Shown here in pieces: positions 43,960 through 51,557 of a stretch of 64,000 nucleotides of DNA (the first letter of the stretch is position 1; each line of letters opens with the position of its first letter). The translations under genes were made by a program, and so were the position numbers. Below the pieces are notes generated by a model, which saw nothing but the letters and a program-made list of their open reading frames with translations, had not been told where the DNA came from and did no database searches. The stretch is from Candidatus Helarchaeota archaeon (GTDB lineage Archaea > Asgardarchaeota > Lokiarchaeia > Helarchaeales > RDOG01), in contig JAHPZH010000002.1 in assembly GCA_019058315.1 (NCBI GenBank), positions 939,910-1,003,909 of the forward strand, given 5' to 3'.

Positions 43960-44565
43960 TTAATTCTCATTTTCTTCTTCAATGATTAATTCTTTGTCAG
44001 GAGTTATGATTTTAACTGCGAAACCTTTAATTTTTTTACTTTGCTTTCCTAACCAATCTTTCATTTGTATTAAAGGTTTTTTAACTGGTTCTAATTTATT
44101 AATGAATTCTCTGATTGGATTTCTACGTCTCTTAATTGAAATTACTTCCTCGGAAAACCCAATTTCATGATTAATAATCTCCCGAACATCTTTCGAAAAA
44201 GGTTCAAATACTCTAACATTGCCTTTGTATGCTGAAATTTCGTCTCTATACTGTTGCTCAAATGCATCTGCAACTTTATGGAGAACGTTTTTAATTTTAG
44301 TTAATTTATCTTGTAGATCAGAAATAGAAATGTATAATAATTTCATATCACTAGTGATCCCTGTCACATACACTATTCTTGTTGAAGACAAACGAATCTC
44401 ATCAATTCTTTCGCTTCGAGTTTCCTCACTTAAATCATCTATGGCTTTTAAAAATCCAGAGAATAGATTTTGATCAATTCTCTCTGATTTATCCACCTCT
44501 ATAAGATCCAAAGTAAACAGAGGTATTCCCGAATTCTGGTCTATGATATATATACTTTCAATCAT
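43960..44565 (-). CDS. Stand-alone roadblock/longin-like domain protein with basic tail
   Basis: The 201-residue protein contains the domain described for the seven-helix proteins but without any membrane part. It runs IESIYIIDQNSGIPLFTLDL, LFSGFLKAIDDLSEE, RIDEIRLSSTRIVYVTGI, LLYISISDLQDKL, then a long helix and YKGNVRVFEPF. After about residue 140 there is an additional basic region (IKRRRNPIREFINKL, later KDWLGKQSKKIKGF) that could bind membranes or nucleic acid. A cytoplasmic partner of the membrane proteins or of small GTPases is a reasonable inference. Confidence 0.75.
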   Translation of the reverse strand: MIESIYIIDQNSGIPLFTLDLIEVDKSERIDQNLFSGFLKAIDDLSEETRSERIDEIRLSSTRIVYVTGITSDMKLLYISISDLQDKLTKIKNVLHKVADAFEQQYRDEISAYKGNVRVFEPFSKDVREIINHEIGFSEEVISIKRRRNPIREFINKLEPVKKPLIQMKDWLGKQSKKIKGFAVKIITPDKELIIEEENEN

Positions 44566-44871
44566 TTTGTATTGGACTCCTATTTTAAAAAATTAAAATA
44601 ATAGTTATATTTAACCTTTAGATTAAATTATTCATTTAGGAATTTCAACAAGTTTTGATTTCCATTGCAATCTTAAATTATTAGAATATAATAAAGATAA
44701 ATGAGATTTTCTTTTTTAAAATCTGATTTTAATAAAGGGAAATAAACATAAATTTAAATAAATTTTTATTATTTTTAATATATCATTAGGATGGTTGAAT
44801 TTCTAATTTTAGGCTTTGAAATGTCAAAATTAGGGTTTTAATCACAATAATACTAAAATTGGTGAAAAATA
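44566..44871. other. Gene-free AT-rich spacer
   Basis: There are 306 bases without a credible frame on either strand, and no repeat copy or hairpin was seen. It separates the divergent longin-like gene and the small zinc-ribbon gene, so the promoters of both should lie here; ATAAATTTAAATAAATTT at about 44749-44766 is a TATA-like stretch. Confidence 0.5.
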
Positions 44872-45027
44872 TTGGATACAGGAAGAAAAGATGAACGTGG
44901 TAGAGAGCTATACAAAGTGACTTGTGCAGATTGTGGCAAGGAAACCGAAGTTCCATTTAAACCAGACGGATCAAGGCCTGTATATTGCAGGGATTGTTAT
45001 AGGAAACAAAGACCTAAAAGGTATTAG
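44872..45027 (+). CDS. Small CxxC-x17-CxxC zinc-ribbon protein
   Basis: A 51-codon gene read directly from the sequence: a TTG start behind GGTGA, then DTGRKDERGRELYKVTCADC, GKETEVPFKPDGSRPVYC and RDCYRKQRPKRY. Four cysteines in two C-x2-C pairs (C18/C21 and C39/C42), separated by the conserved VPF-x-P-x-x-x-R-P-V-Y-C-R-x-C pattern, match the archaeal and bacterial small zinc-ribbon family often annotated as CxxC-20-CxxC or zinc-ribbon domain proteins. The basic ends suggest nucleic acid or ribosome binding. The exact role is unknown. It stands alone before the convergent AAA gene. Confidence 0.85.
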   Translation: MDTGRKDERGRELYKVTCADCGKETEVPFKPDGSRPVYCRDCYRKQRPKRY

Positions 45028-45122
45028 AAAATTAATGTCATGTAAAACGAATTAAAGTCATTATATCTTTCTATTTAAATCAATTTTTTTATTTTAAATT
45101 AATTAATATTATTTAATTCTGC

Positions 45123-45854
45123 TCAGGTTTTCCAGACTTCGTCTAAATATTTCATTAGGACGAAATTTTCAACATCTCTTAGAGATTTTATTGAATTATC
45201 CTCCCGAAGTGCTGTTTCCATACTTTTTTGAATATCTTCATTTATCTTTAATTTTTTTGCTTTATATTTCAATAATTCTATTTTGACATCTATGGACGGA
45301 TCGGGGAATTCAATTTCATATAAACGGTCACGAATAGCATTATCAATAAGGTCTACTCGGTTAGAAGTTAATAGAATAAATTCTTTAGCGGTATTAAGAT
45401 TATCAATTTGGTGGAAAAATACATTCAAATGCCCTAGATACCAAGCTTCCAGCTTTATTCCCCAATCTCTAGTTATAAACAAGCCATCAGCGTCATCAAA
45501 CATATATATTATCGGAGAAATTTTTTTAGTTTTCTCCTGTCCACGTTTAAACACATTTCTAATTCTCTGTTCAGTCTCTCCGTATTTATGATGTGCAAGA
45601 TGTCCACAATCAGTGAAAATCATATTTTTCTGCCAAATATCTTCAGCTCCAATTTCAGTAACAACCCGTTCAATGACTTTAAGCGCTGTTATTGTTTTAC
45701 CATTTCCCGGAACGCCATAGAATAAGACTCCTTTTATTCCATCGGTAATTCGATTATCATATTGATGTTTTATTAAGGAAACACATTTAGAACAAACCTC
45801 GTTATGAAATGTTCCTAGTAGAGGTGTATCTTGTAATTCTTCTATTCGAACCAT
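45123..45854 (-). CDS. AAA-family ATPase
   Basis: The 243-residue protein is a single AAA+ module. It has Walker A GVPGNGKT at 47-54, a Walker B region IIYMFDDADGLF at 115-126 where the usual DE is DD, sensor 1 LLTSN at 161-165 and the arginine-finger/second-region-of-homology block AIRDRLYEIEFPDPS. Substitution of Asp for the catalytic Glu may slow hydrolysis. An additional C-x2-C pair lies near residue 21 (CSKC). There is no second domain, so it may act as a remodelling or clamp-loading-type ATPase with a partner. It is divergent from the INSIG-like gene, sharing a 111-base promoter region. Confidence 0.88.
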   Translation of the reverse strand: MVRIEELQDTPLLGTFHNEVCSKCVSLIKHQYDNRITDGIKGVLFYGVPGNGKTITALKVIERVVTEIGAEDIWQKNMIFTDCGHLAHHKYGETEQRIRNVFKRGQEKTKKISPIIYMFDDADGLFITRDWGIKLEAWYLGHLNVFFHQIDNLNTAKEFILLTSNRVDLIDNAIRDRLYEIEFPDPSIDVKIELLKYKAKKLKINEDIQKSMETALREDNSIKSLRDVENFVLMKYLDEVWKT

Positions 45855-45965
45855 TTAAGCCACAGCTCTATTGTTGGCATAATTAGCTAATAATTTTAAA
45901 TTTTTGTGAAATATTAAAATTTAATATAATTAAAAATATTTTTAATTGCTAATTTACATTTTTAG

Positions 45966-46658
45966 ATGATTAATATGAATAATGAGGAATATGAAGATAC
46001 ACCACCGGAGAAAATGACTATCTCCATAATGCTTCGCTTGGTAGGATTAGCATTCATTTCTGGAGCTCTACTGGGACAAGCAATCGATTTTGCCTACCCT
46101 ATGTTTGGTGCTTTGCATTATCATGATCCTACTATACAAATTCCAAGTCTGGGTATTGAATTTTGCTGGTGGATCCCGATCTTGTATGGGACTGCTGGAG
46201 TTATATTAATGCTTGGATATGTGTTATTTGATAGATGGACACATCAGAAACCACGCGGAGGGTTTAACCCGAGATGGAGATTTGTACTTGCAGGAATAGG
46301 ACTTTTTGCCCTACAATTTTACGGAGGACCCTTTTTGTATGGTATAGGAGTCCCCAATTTTTGGCTCTTTTTTATCACAGTTTCGACTGGTCTACTTGTT
46401 TGGTGGGTGTTTGACCGGACGTATGGAGGTTTATTCATGCTCTTTCTGGTCGCCACTATTGGACCTTTACTTGAGTTCACAATGATTAACGTTCTAAATC
46501 TTTACCATTACTCCGGACCGGATATAGTTGGTCTCCCTCTGTGGATTATAGGCGCATATATGTGCGGGGCCGCTCCCAATGGCATCTTGGCTCGTAAATA
46601 TCTTGTTTATCTCCAAAAAACCAAGTCGAAAGATCTTGTAAAGGGAAAAGAACTCTAG
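45966..46658 (+). CDS. INSIG-like six-helix membrane protein
   Basis: A 230-residue protein with about six membrane helices, the size of eukaryotic INSIG-2. Three blocks line up in order with INSIG as I know it. WWIPILYGTAGVILMLG matches SWWVPPCCGTAAAVVG. GLLVWWVFDRTYGGL at 142-156 matches GLWWTFDRSRSGLGLG. LYHYSGPD...LPLWIIGAYMCGAAPNGILAR corresponds to the final YxYTSPDF...[20 protein letters not shown] region. D150 matches the juxtamembrane Asp needed in human INSIGs. INSIG controls sterol synthesis through Scap and HMG-CoA reductase; bacterial homologues bind diacylglycerol (recalled, not checked). Here a lipid-sensing role is inferred. The start could also be the ATG at 45975. It lies 78 bases before a GTPase gene. 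Confidence 0.7.
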   Translation: MINMNNEEYEDTPPEKMTISIMLRLVGLAFISGALLGQAIDFAYPMFGALHYHDPTIQIPSLGIEFCWWIPILYGTAGVILMLGYVLFDRWTHQKPRGGFNPRWRFVLAGIGLFALQFYGGPFLYGIGVPNFWLFFITVSTGLLVWWVFDRTYGGLFMLFLVATIGPLLEFTMINVLNLYHYSGPDIVGLPLWIIGAYMCGAAPNGILARKYLVYLQKTKSKDLVKGKEL

Positions 46659-46736
46659 TTAAAATTACAATTTAGTTGAAATTCATTTTTTTTTGTAACT
46701 TCAAAATAATAAAATCCAAGTACATGGGAAATTCTA

Positions 46737-47396
46737 ATGAGCCAAAAAAAAAAGATATTTTTTAAGGTTGTAATAATTGGAGATTCTGGTTCAGGGAAGA
46801 CTTCTTTATTATATAGATATTTTCCACATAATTGGGGAATATATGCTACGCTAGGAGTTAATATAGAAAACAAGAAAATCGAAAGTGCTAAAAATAAGAA
46901 TATATCATTTTCATTTTGGGAAATAGTGGGAGATCCAAAAAAATATGACTCAGTATTTTTTAAAAAATTATATGCTGGAGCAAAAGGCATTATATTAATA
47001 TTTGACGTTGGAAATACAGAATCTTTTAGAAATCTTTCTTATTGGCTAAATGATATCAATAAATACATTGATTATGAATTTGCTGGAATCCTAGTAGGAA
47101 ATAAGATGGATAGGGCAGATCGAAAAATAACTTATTCACAAGGTCAAAAATTTGCAGATAAAATTGGCTTTGAATATATCGAAACATCTGCAAAGACAAA
47201 TATAAATGTAAAGGAAGCATTTCAATACATTATTGAGGAAATTTTACATCCTAAAAAAGAAAAAATAAATGAAATTGTAAAAAGGATTAAATATATTGAA
47301 TCATTACTTAAAGAAAAAAGTTTAAAATTAGAAGATTATCAACACCTAAAAAAAGAATTAGATGATCTCTCTGAAAAATTAGAAAAAATTTCATAA
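46737..47396 (+). CDS. Ras-superfamily small GTPase with altered switch II
   Basis: A 219-residue GTPase with P-loop GDSGSGKT (15-22), NKMD (122-125) and ETSAK (149-153), all standard. Switch II is FWEIVGDPKKYD at 60-71: the DxxG motif is ExxG and the catalytic Gln position is Asp, as in no classical Ras or Rab. The same FWE signature occurs in the 10084-10734 GTPase, so the two are one subfamily. A coiled-coil tail (LEDYQHLKKELDDLSEKLEK) replaces a prenylation site and matches the decayed tail at 9964-10080. It is followed after 94 bases by the seven-helix/longin-like gene on the same strand, an arrangement that suggests a functional pair. Confidence 0.88.
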   Translation: MSQKKKIFFKVVIIGDSGSGKTSLLYRYFPHNWGIYATLGVNIENKKIESAKNKNISFSFWEIVGDPKKYDSVFFKKLYAGAKGIILIFDVGNTESFRNLSYWLNDINKYIDYEFAGILVGNKMDRADRKITYSQGQKFADKIGFEYIETSAKTNINVKEAFQYIIEEILHPKKEKINEIVKRIKYIESLLKEKSLKLEDYQHLKKELDDLSEKLEKIS

Positions 47397-47490
47397 TTTT
47401 AAGGAAAAAATTAAAGTGAATAAAATTCTTGTTTAAAAATAAGAAAAAAGAGAATAGTTTATTTTAATATTAAAGAGAAAGAGTGATTAT

Positions 47491-48579
47491 TTGTTTCAAA
47501 TAAATTTTGTTGAATTAACCTCGTTATTTCTCTATATTGTGTTTGCTTTTAATTCATTTTTTCTCGCATTCATGTTTTTCTTAAAGTTAAAGCGAGCGAG
47601 GGGATCTGGAATCGATCTAACACCATTTTTGGGGTTAGAAATTTTTTTGCTTCTTTTTGGTTTAGTACATATAGTGTGGGCATATTACCATTTCTATATT
47701 TACACATTTGAGTTAGCATTATATGGATTTGATTTTGAATTAGTAGGTATCTACAAAGTTTCTATTTTAATGACATATTTGGGACTTATAGGGTTTATTT
47801 TCTTTTCGGAAAAAATGGTGGGAAAAACCAAATTTATATTCACTTTTTTTAGTATTGGTTGTTGTATTTATGGAATATTTTTCACATTTACAATACAAGA
47901 CTTACGATTATTTACTTATTTCACTAATCCGGTTAATGTGACCGTTATATTCGCAAGTTTTTTATATACTCTTGTATTTAAAACGAAAGGGAAGATTCGG
48001 CAAAAAATGGCATTTAGTTTTATAGCTTTTTTAGGTTTTACTTTCTTTTTTGTTCTCGACACAAATATAGGTAGAAATCTTTTAAAATTACCTATCGAGG
48101 TCACATCTGTAATAGCGAAAATTGGTTTAATAATTACTTTAAATATTCAAGGAATCATTTTTCTCAGTTTTGAAACATTTACAGAGTTTGGGTGGAAGGA
48201 AAGACTAAAAGAACTTTATATTATTGCTCCTAGTGGAGCAACTCTTTTTCACCATTCTTTTATATCCAATATAGAAACTCCAACTCATGACTTAATATCA
48301 AGTGGTCTTATAGGAGTAAAGGGGATCTTGGGTGAGATCATGGAAAGTAGACAACATTTAAAAATTGTGGACCATGAAGATGTAAAAATTATTTTTGAAT
48401 ATGGTCGATATACCACAATGGCTCTAATTGTTTATGAAAATCTAAGTATTTACCACTCAAAACTAGCATCCCTAAGCAATCAATTTGAGGATTTATTTCA
48501 AGATATTCTTGCAAATTGGGCCGGTGAAATTGAGGTCTTCCTCCCAACAAAACGATTAATAGAAAAAACCTTTGATTAA
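47491..48579 (+). CDS. Seven-helix membrane protein with C-terminal roadblock/longin-like domain (C)
   Basis: The 362-residue protein has about seven membrane helices up to residue 230, then a cytoplasmic domain: RLKELYIIAPSGATLFHHSF, LISSGLIGVKGILGEIMESR, VKIIFEYGRYTTMALIVYEN, a long helix and IEVFLPTKRLIEKTF. The domain is closest to the C-terminus of the 38451-41825 protein and shares the general layout with the two other seven-helix proteins, whose membrane part it also resembles in layout. The TTG start at 47491 leads directly into the first helix. It is preceded by the GTPase gene (94-base gap), making a GTPase and receptor pair plausible. The signal sensed is unknown. Confidence 0.8.
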   Translation: MFQINFVELTSLFLYIVFAFNSFFLAFMFFLKLKRARGSGIDLTPFLGLEIFLLLFGLVHIVWAYYHFYIYTFELALYGFDFELVGIYKVSILMTYLGLIGFIFFSEKMVGKTKFIFTFFSIGCCIYGIFFTFTIQDLRLFTYFTNPVNVTVIFASFLYTLVFKTKGKIRQKMAFSFIAFLGFTFFFVLDTNIGRNLLKLPIEVTSVIAKIGLIITLNIQGIIFLSFETFTEFGWKERLKELYIIAPSGATLFHHSFISNIETPTHDLISSGLIGVKGILGEIMESRQHLKIVDHEDVKIIFEYGRYTTMALIVYENLSIYHSKLASLSNQFEDLFQDILANWAGEIEVFLPTKRLIEKTFD

Positions 48580-48649
48580 ATTCATGTGAATTTAAGAAAT
48601 CTGTAAAAATGTAATTAATATTAATCCGTATATTATAAAGGGAATTAAA

Positions 48650-49336
48650 TTGTCTCCTGATATCAGTAAAGATCCGAGAATTTTAATGGTAGAGCATGTA
48701 TTAAAGAGATTAAAAGACCTAACCGTTAACAAGAGGTATAAGCTTCCAGCTAGCAAGGAAAATACAATGGAAGCGATTTCTAAATTAAATTCTGCAATTA
48801 AAACGATAAGATATAGTTATACAGCTCCTTTAGAACTTGTAGATAATCAAGTCGTAAAAGAATTTGATTTAATGACAAATCAATTTTGGGATGCAATATT
48901 AAAAAATTATGGAGAAATCGAGAAAAATAAATTAATGGCAGCGGAGTTAAAATTTATTTTTAATATTTTAAAAGGTTTTAGAGAAAGATTAAGGATGGGC
49001 AATGAAATTTCAATAGAAAAATCGATAGATCTAATCGCAGTTAAAATTGTAGCTGTTACGAAATTGGATCAGAACTTGAAACTATGCCGAGTTGGTGACG
49101 GGAAGGGAATTATTACGATAATTACAAATTTATCCGAAATTAAGAAAGATATGGTGGTTCCTGCCGCAATATTACCTCCTCGAGAATTCGGAGCTGAAGT
49201 GAGTGAGGCAATGTTCTGTTCTGGCAAGGATCTGCTTGAAATGCATGATCATGTAGGAGAATATGTTTCTAATCTACCAGATACTGATTTAAAAGAAGTA
49301 AAACATACTATCGTGAATTTATTGAAAGATATTTAA
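48650..49336 (+). CDS. Protein with tRNA-binding-like OB domain
   Basis: The 228-residue protein has a helical N-terminal part (about 1-125) and a C-terminal OB-fold-like domain (about 128-200). The latter runs VKIVAVTKLDQNLKLCRVGD, then IITIITNLSEIKKDMVVPAA and GAEVSEAMFCSGKDL. The pattern (K-L-x-x-C-x-V-D/G-x-G ... V-x-x-x-N ... G-x-x-V-x-x-A ... SxAMxCS) is that of the EMAPII/Trbp111/PheRS-beta tRNA-binding domain. Such domains increase tRNA affinity of synthetases, but stand-alone relatives with unknown function are frequent in archaea. It starts at a TTG at 48650. No synthetase gene is adjacent. Confidence 0.72.
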   Translation: MSPDISKDPRILMVEHVLKRLKDLTVNKRYKLPASKENTMEAISKLNSAIKTIRYSYTAPLELVDNQVVKEFDLMTNQFWDAILKNYGEIEKNKLMAAELKFIFNILKGFRERLRMGNEISIEKSIDLIAVKIVAVTKLDQNLKLCRVGDGKGIITIITNLSEIKKDMVVPAAILPPREFGAEVSEAMFCSGKDLLEMHDHVGEYVSNLPDTDLKEVKHTIVNLLKDI

Positions 49337-49440
49337 GATTTTAGCATTTTTTGAATTCAGAACATTAAATAAAAAAATGATGTTTTATAAAAAGAATTTA
49401 AAGAAAATTACTCACTGAAATAAGGAGGATAATAATTAAA

Positions 49441-50790
49441 ATGAGTTCAAAATCTACAGGGCTCTCGGTAGAGACAGTTCGTGTTATTGTATTTAAAGAT
49501 GGATATTGTATGTTTGTGAAGAAGGCCAAAGGTAGGGTTGATTCTACTAATAGAGCAATTATAAATAATGTTCCCGAGTCAATGGTTCTTGGATCATTCT
49601 GGGCAATTCCAGTTAATGGAAATTTAGCTAATATTATTGCGAAACAACAAATTATTACTCGGAAAGCGAAACAAGAAAAAGAAAAATGTCTTTTACTTAA
49701 ATTTAATGCAGATATGTCAGATAAAGATGTTGAAGTAGTTTTAAATTATTTTGGACCTGGAATTCGATGGATTCCTACTTATAGAATTACATTAGAAAAT
49801 GATGAACAATGTCACTTGATGATGCAAGCTGTTGTTCTCAATGAAGCTGAGGATCTTGATGATATTCCAATGGATCTAGTTGTGGGAGTTCCAAACTTTC
49901 GTTTTAAACAAATAATCTCACCAATGAGTCTAGAAGCGACTCTTCGAAATCCCCTCCAACAAATTGCTCCCCAACTTGAATCACAAACTCTTGGAAACGT
50001 TGTTATGACGCAACGAATGGGATATATGCCAGAAAGTGGACCTGCAATAGGAGGTACTCCTTCAACAGTTCCGGCATTGCCTTCTGAGCTAAGTGGAGAA
50101 GGATCCCAAGACTTATTTCTTTATAAAATACCAAAGATTTCGTTATTTGTGGGTGAGAGGGCAGTTATACCCTTAGTTTCTACTAAACAATCATTTCAAC
50201 ATCTTTATACCTGGGAAGTTCACCTAAGTCGATCAAGTGTGGATTTAATGCCAGGAAGTGTAAGTATTTCACCGATAAAATTAACTAGAAATGAGATCTG
50301 GCACCAAATAGAACTAACTAACCAAACTGAGGTCCCTTGGACAACAGGGGCTGCTTTAATCATGGAAAAGCTTCTACCAGTTGCTCAAGAATTATTAACT
50401 TATACTCCGATTGGTGGTATAGTCCGGATACCCCTTTCAGTTGCGATTGACATTAGAGGAAATTATTTTGAAGAGGAATTAACCCGTGAACCCAAAGCAA
50501 TTCATTTTGACAGAGATGATTATGCTAAAATAACAAAAAAAGGAACACTAAATGTAATTAATTATAAAGATAAAACCATAGATCTAATAATCAAATGCGA
50601 GTTTGGTGGCAACGCGAACCAAGCCTCACATGATGGTAAAATAAAAATATCCGATTTCCAAAATGACGATTGGACCGATTTTCGTGGGGCAAGGGCACTT
50701 ACTGGTCATAGTTCAATTCAATGGAAACTCCAATTTGCACCAAAAGAAAAACGAGAAGTAACGTTTAAATATCATTATTATATCAGGTAA
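49441..50790 (+). CDS. DUF4139-domain protein
   Basis: A 449-residue soluble protein with a perfect AAGGAGG-type site before the ATG, suggesting high expression. The stretch LNYFGPGIRWIPTYRITLEN, then MMQAVVLNEAEDLDDIPMDL and VVGVPNF, is the signature of DUF4139, a beta-rich domain with the W-x-P-x-Y motif followed by A-x-V-x-N. It ends in a set of strands (SIQWKLQFAPKEKREVTFKY) typical of the family. No signal peptide is present, so unlike many DUF4139 proteins it seems cytoplasmic. A Gly/Pro-rich loop (about 195-225) divides the domain. The function is unknown. Confidence 0.78.
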   Translation: MSSKSTGLSVETVRVIVFKDGYCMFVKKAKGRVDSTNRAIINNVPESMVLGSFWAIPVNGNLANIIAKQQIITRKAKQEKEKCLLLKFNADMSDKDVEVVLNYFGPGIRWIPTYRITLENDEQCHLMMQAVVLNEAEDLDDIPMDLVVGVPNFRFKQIISPMSLEATLRNPLQQIAPQLESQTLGNVVMTQRMGYMPESGPAIGGTPSTVPALPSELSGEGSQDLFLYKIPKISLFVGERAVIPLVSTKQSFQHLYTWEVHLSRSSVDLMPGSVSISPIKLTRNEIWHQIELTNQTEVPWTTGAALIMEKLLPVAQELLTYTPIGGIVRIPLSVAIDIRGNYFEEELTREPKAIHFDRDDYAKITKKGTLNVINYKDKTIDLIIKCEFGGNANQASHDGKIKISDFQNDDWTDFRGARALTGHSSIQWKLQFAPKEKREVTFKYHYYIR

Positions 50791-50871
50791 TTCTCCCAAC
50801 TCTTTTTTTTGCTCTATTCTTTATTTTTGTTATTAAATGATTATAAAAAACATTAAATTCTAAAAAAGATT

Positions 50872-51060
50872 GAAAATTGTGGTCAATGCTCCAAATACTA
50901 TTGCCTCAAAATTAAGAGAGCATTTGAAATTAATGAAGCGAACATTAAAAAATTTAGAAAAATCTTATCAAAAAAAGAATATGAGACGTGTTATAACGCT
51001 TATTTCTTAAAAAAAGAGCATTTAGATAGGGAAATAGAAAAAAAAATTAACATTTTTTAA
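50872..51060 (+). pseudogene. Truncated DUF3795-like cysteine protein
   Basis: A 62-codon frame: ENCGQCSKYYCLKIKRAFEI, NEANIKKFRKILSKKEYETC, then YNAYFLKKEHLDRE and a basic end. C-x2-C-x4-C followed by a basic helix resembles the C-terminal half of DUF3795 proteins (C-x-x-C-x-x-Y/F-x-C). Upstream the frame runs only to a stop at 50854-50856 with no ATG, GTG or TTG, so the N-terminal cysteine part is missing and this is probably a 5'-truncated relic. It fills most of the 283-base space before the thioesterase gene. Confidence 0.5.
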
Positions 51061-51073
51061 AGGTATAAATATC

Positions 51074-51511
51074 TCATAAACAATAACCGACAACTTCAGT
51101 TAATAAGGTCTTAGTTCTTATGTAAGTTCCGGAACCTCTGCCAATTTGTTGTCCATTTGAGTCAAAAATAATAGATTCTGCTATAAAATAGCTTTTTCCT
51201 CTATATACTACGTTGCCAACAGCTTGTAACACGCCGGAATCGATAGGGTGTATAAAATAAATCGTATAATTTCCTGTTAATAGGAAATAATCCGAAACAA
51301 GCGATTGAGCACTAAAAAAGCCTGCATCATCTGCTGCTTTAAAATAAACGGAACCATGAGTTGTTCTACCTGCTTGATAAAATTTTTCAGTAATTGGTAT
51401 ATATATTTCAGCTTTTGCTTTGGAAACTTTAATTTTTAAATTATAATATTCATTGCATGGGGCTATTAAATACATATGTTCTAATTTACGAAAATGGGTT
51501 TCTTTATCCAT
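51074..51511 (-). CDS. Hotdog-fold thioesterase (PaaI/DUF4442-like)
   Basis: A 145-residue protein with the hotdog pattern. After an N-terminal helix and strand comes THGSVYFKAADDAGFFSAQS (about residues 50-70), the central helix region with the conserved HG and acidic residue near the active site. Strands YTIYFIHPIDSGVLQAVGNV, FIAESIIFDSNGQQIGRGSG and a final strand follow. Relatives hydrolyse acyl-CoA thioesters as dimers or tetramers. It is adjacent to, and on the same strand as, the acyl-CoA synthetase subunit, 46 bases downstream of it, so the two could work on the same acyl-CoA pool. Confidence 0.83.
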   Translation of the reverse strand: MDKETHFRKLEHMYLIAPCNEYYNLKIKVSKAKAEIYIPITEKFYQAGRTTHGSVYFKAADDAGFFSAQSLVSDYFLLTGNYTIYFIHPIDSGVLQAVGNVVYRGKSYFIAESIIFDSNGQQIGRGSGTYIRTKTLLTEVVGYCL

Positions 51512-51557
51512 ATTTCATCTCTCCCATATGATTTAATTTTTATTTTTTAAAATTTTT

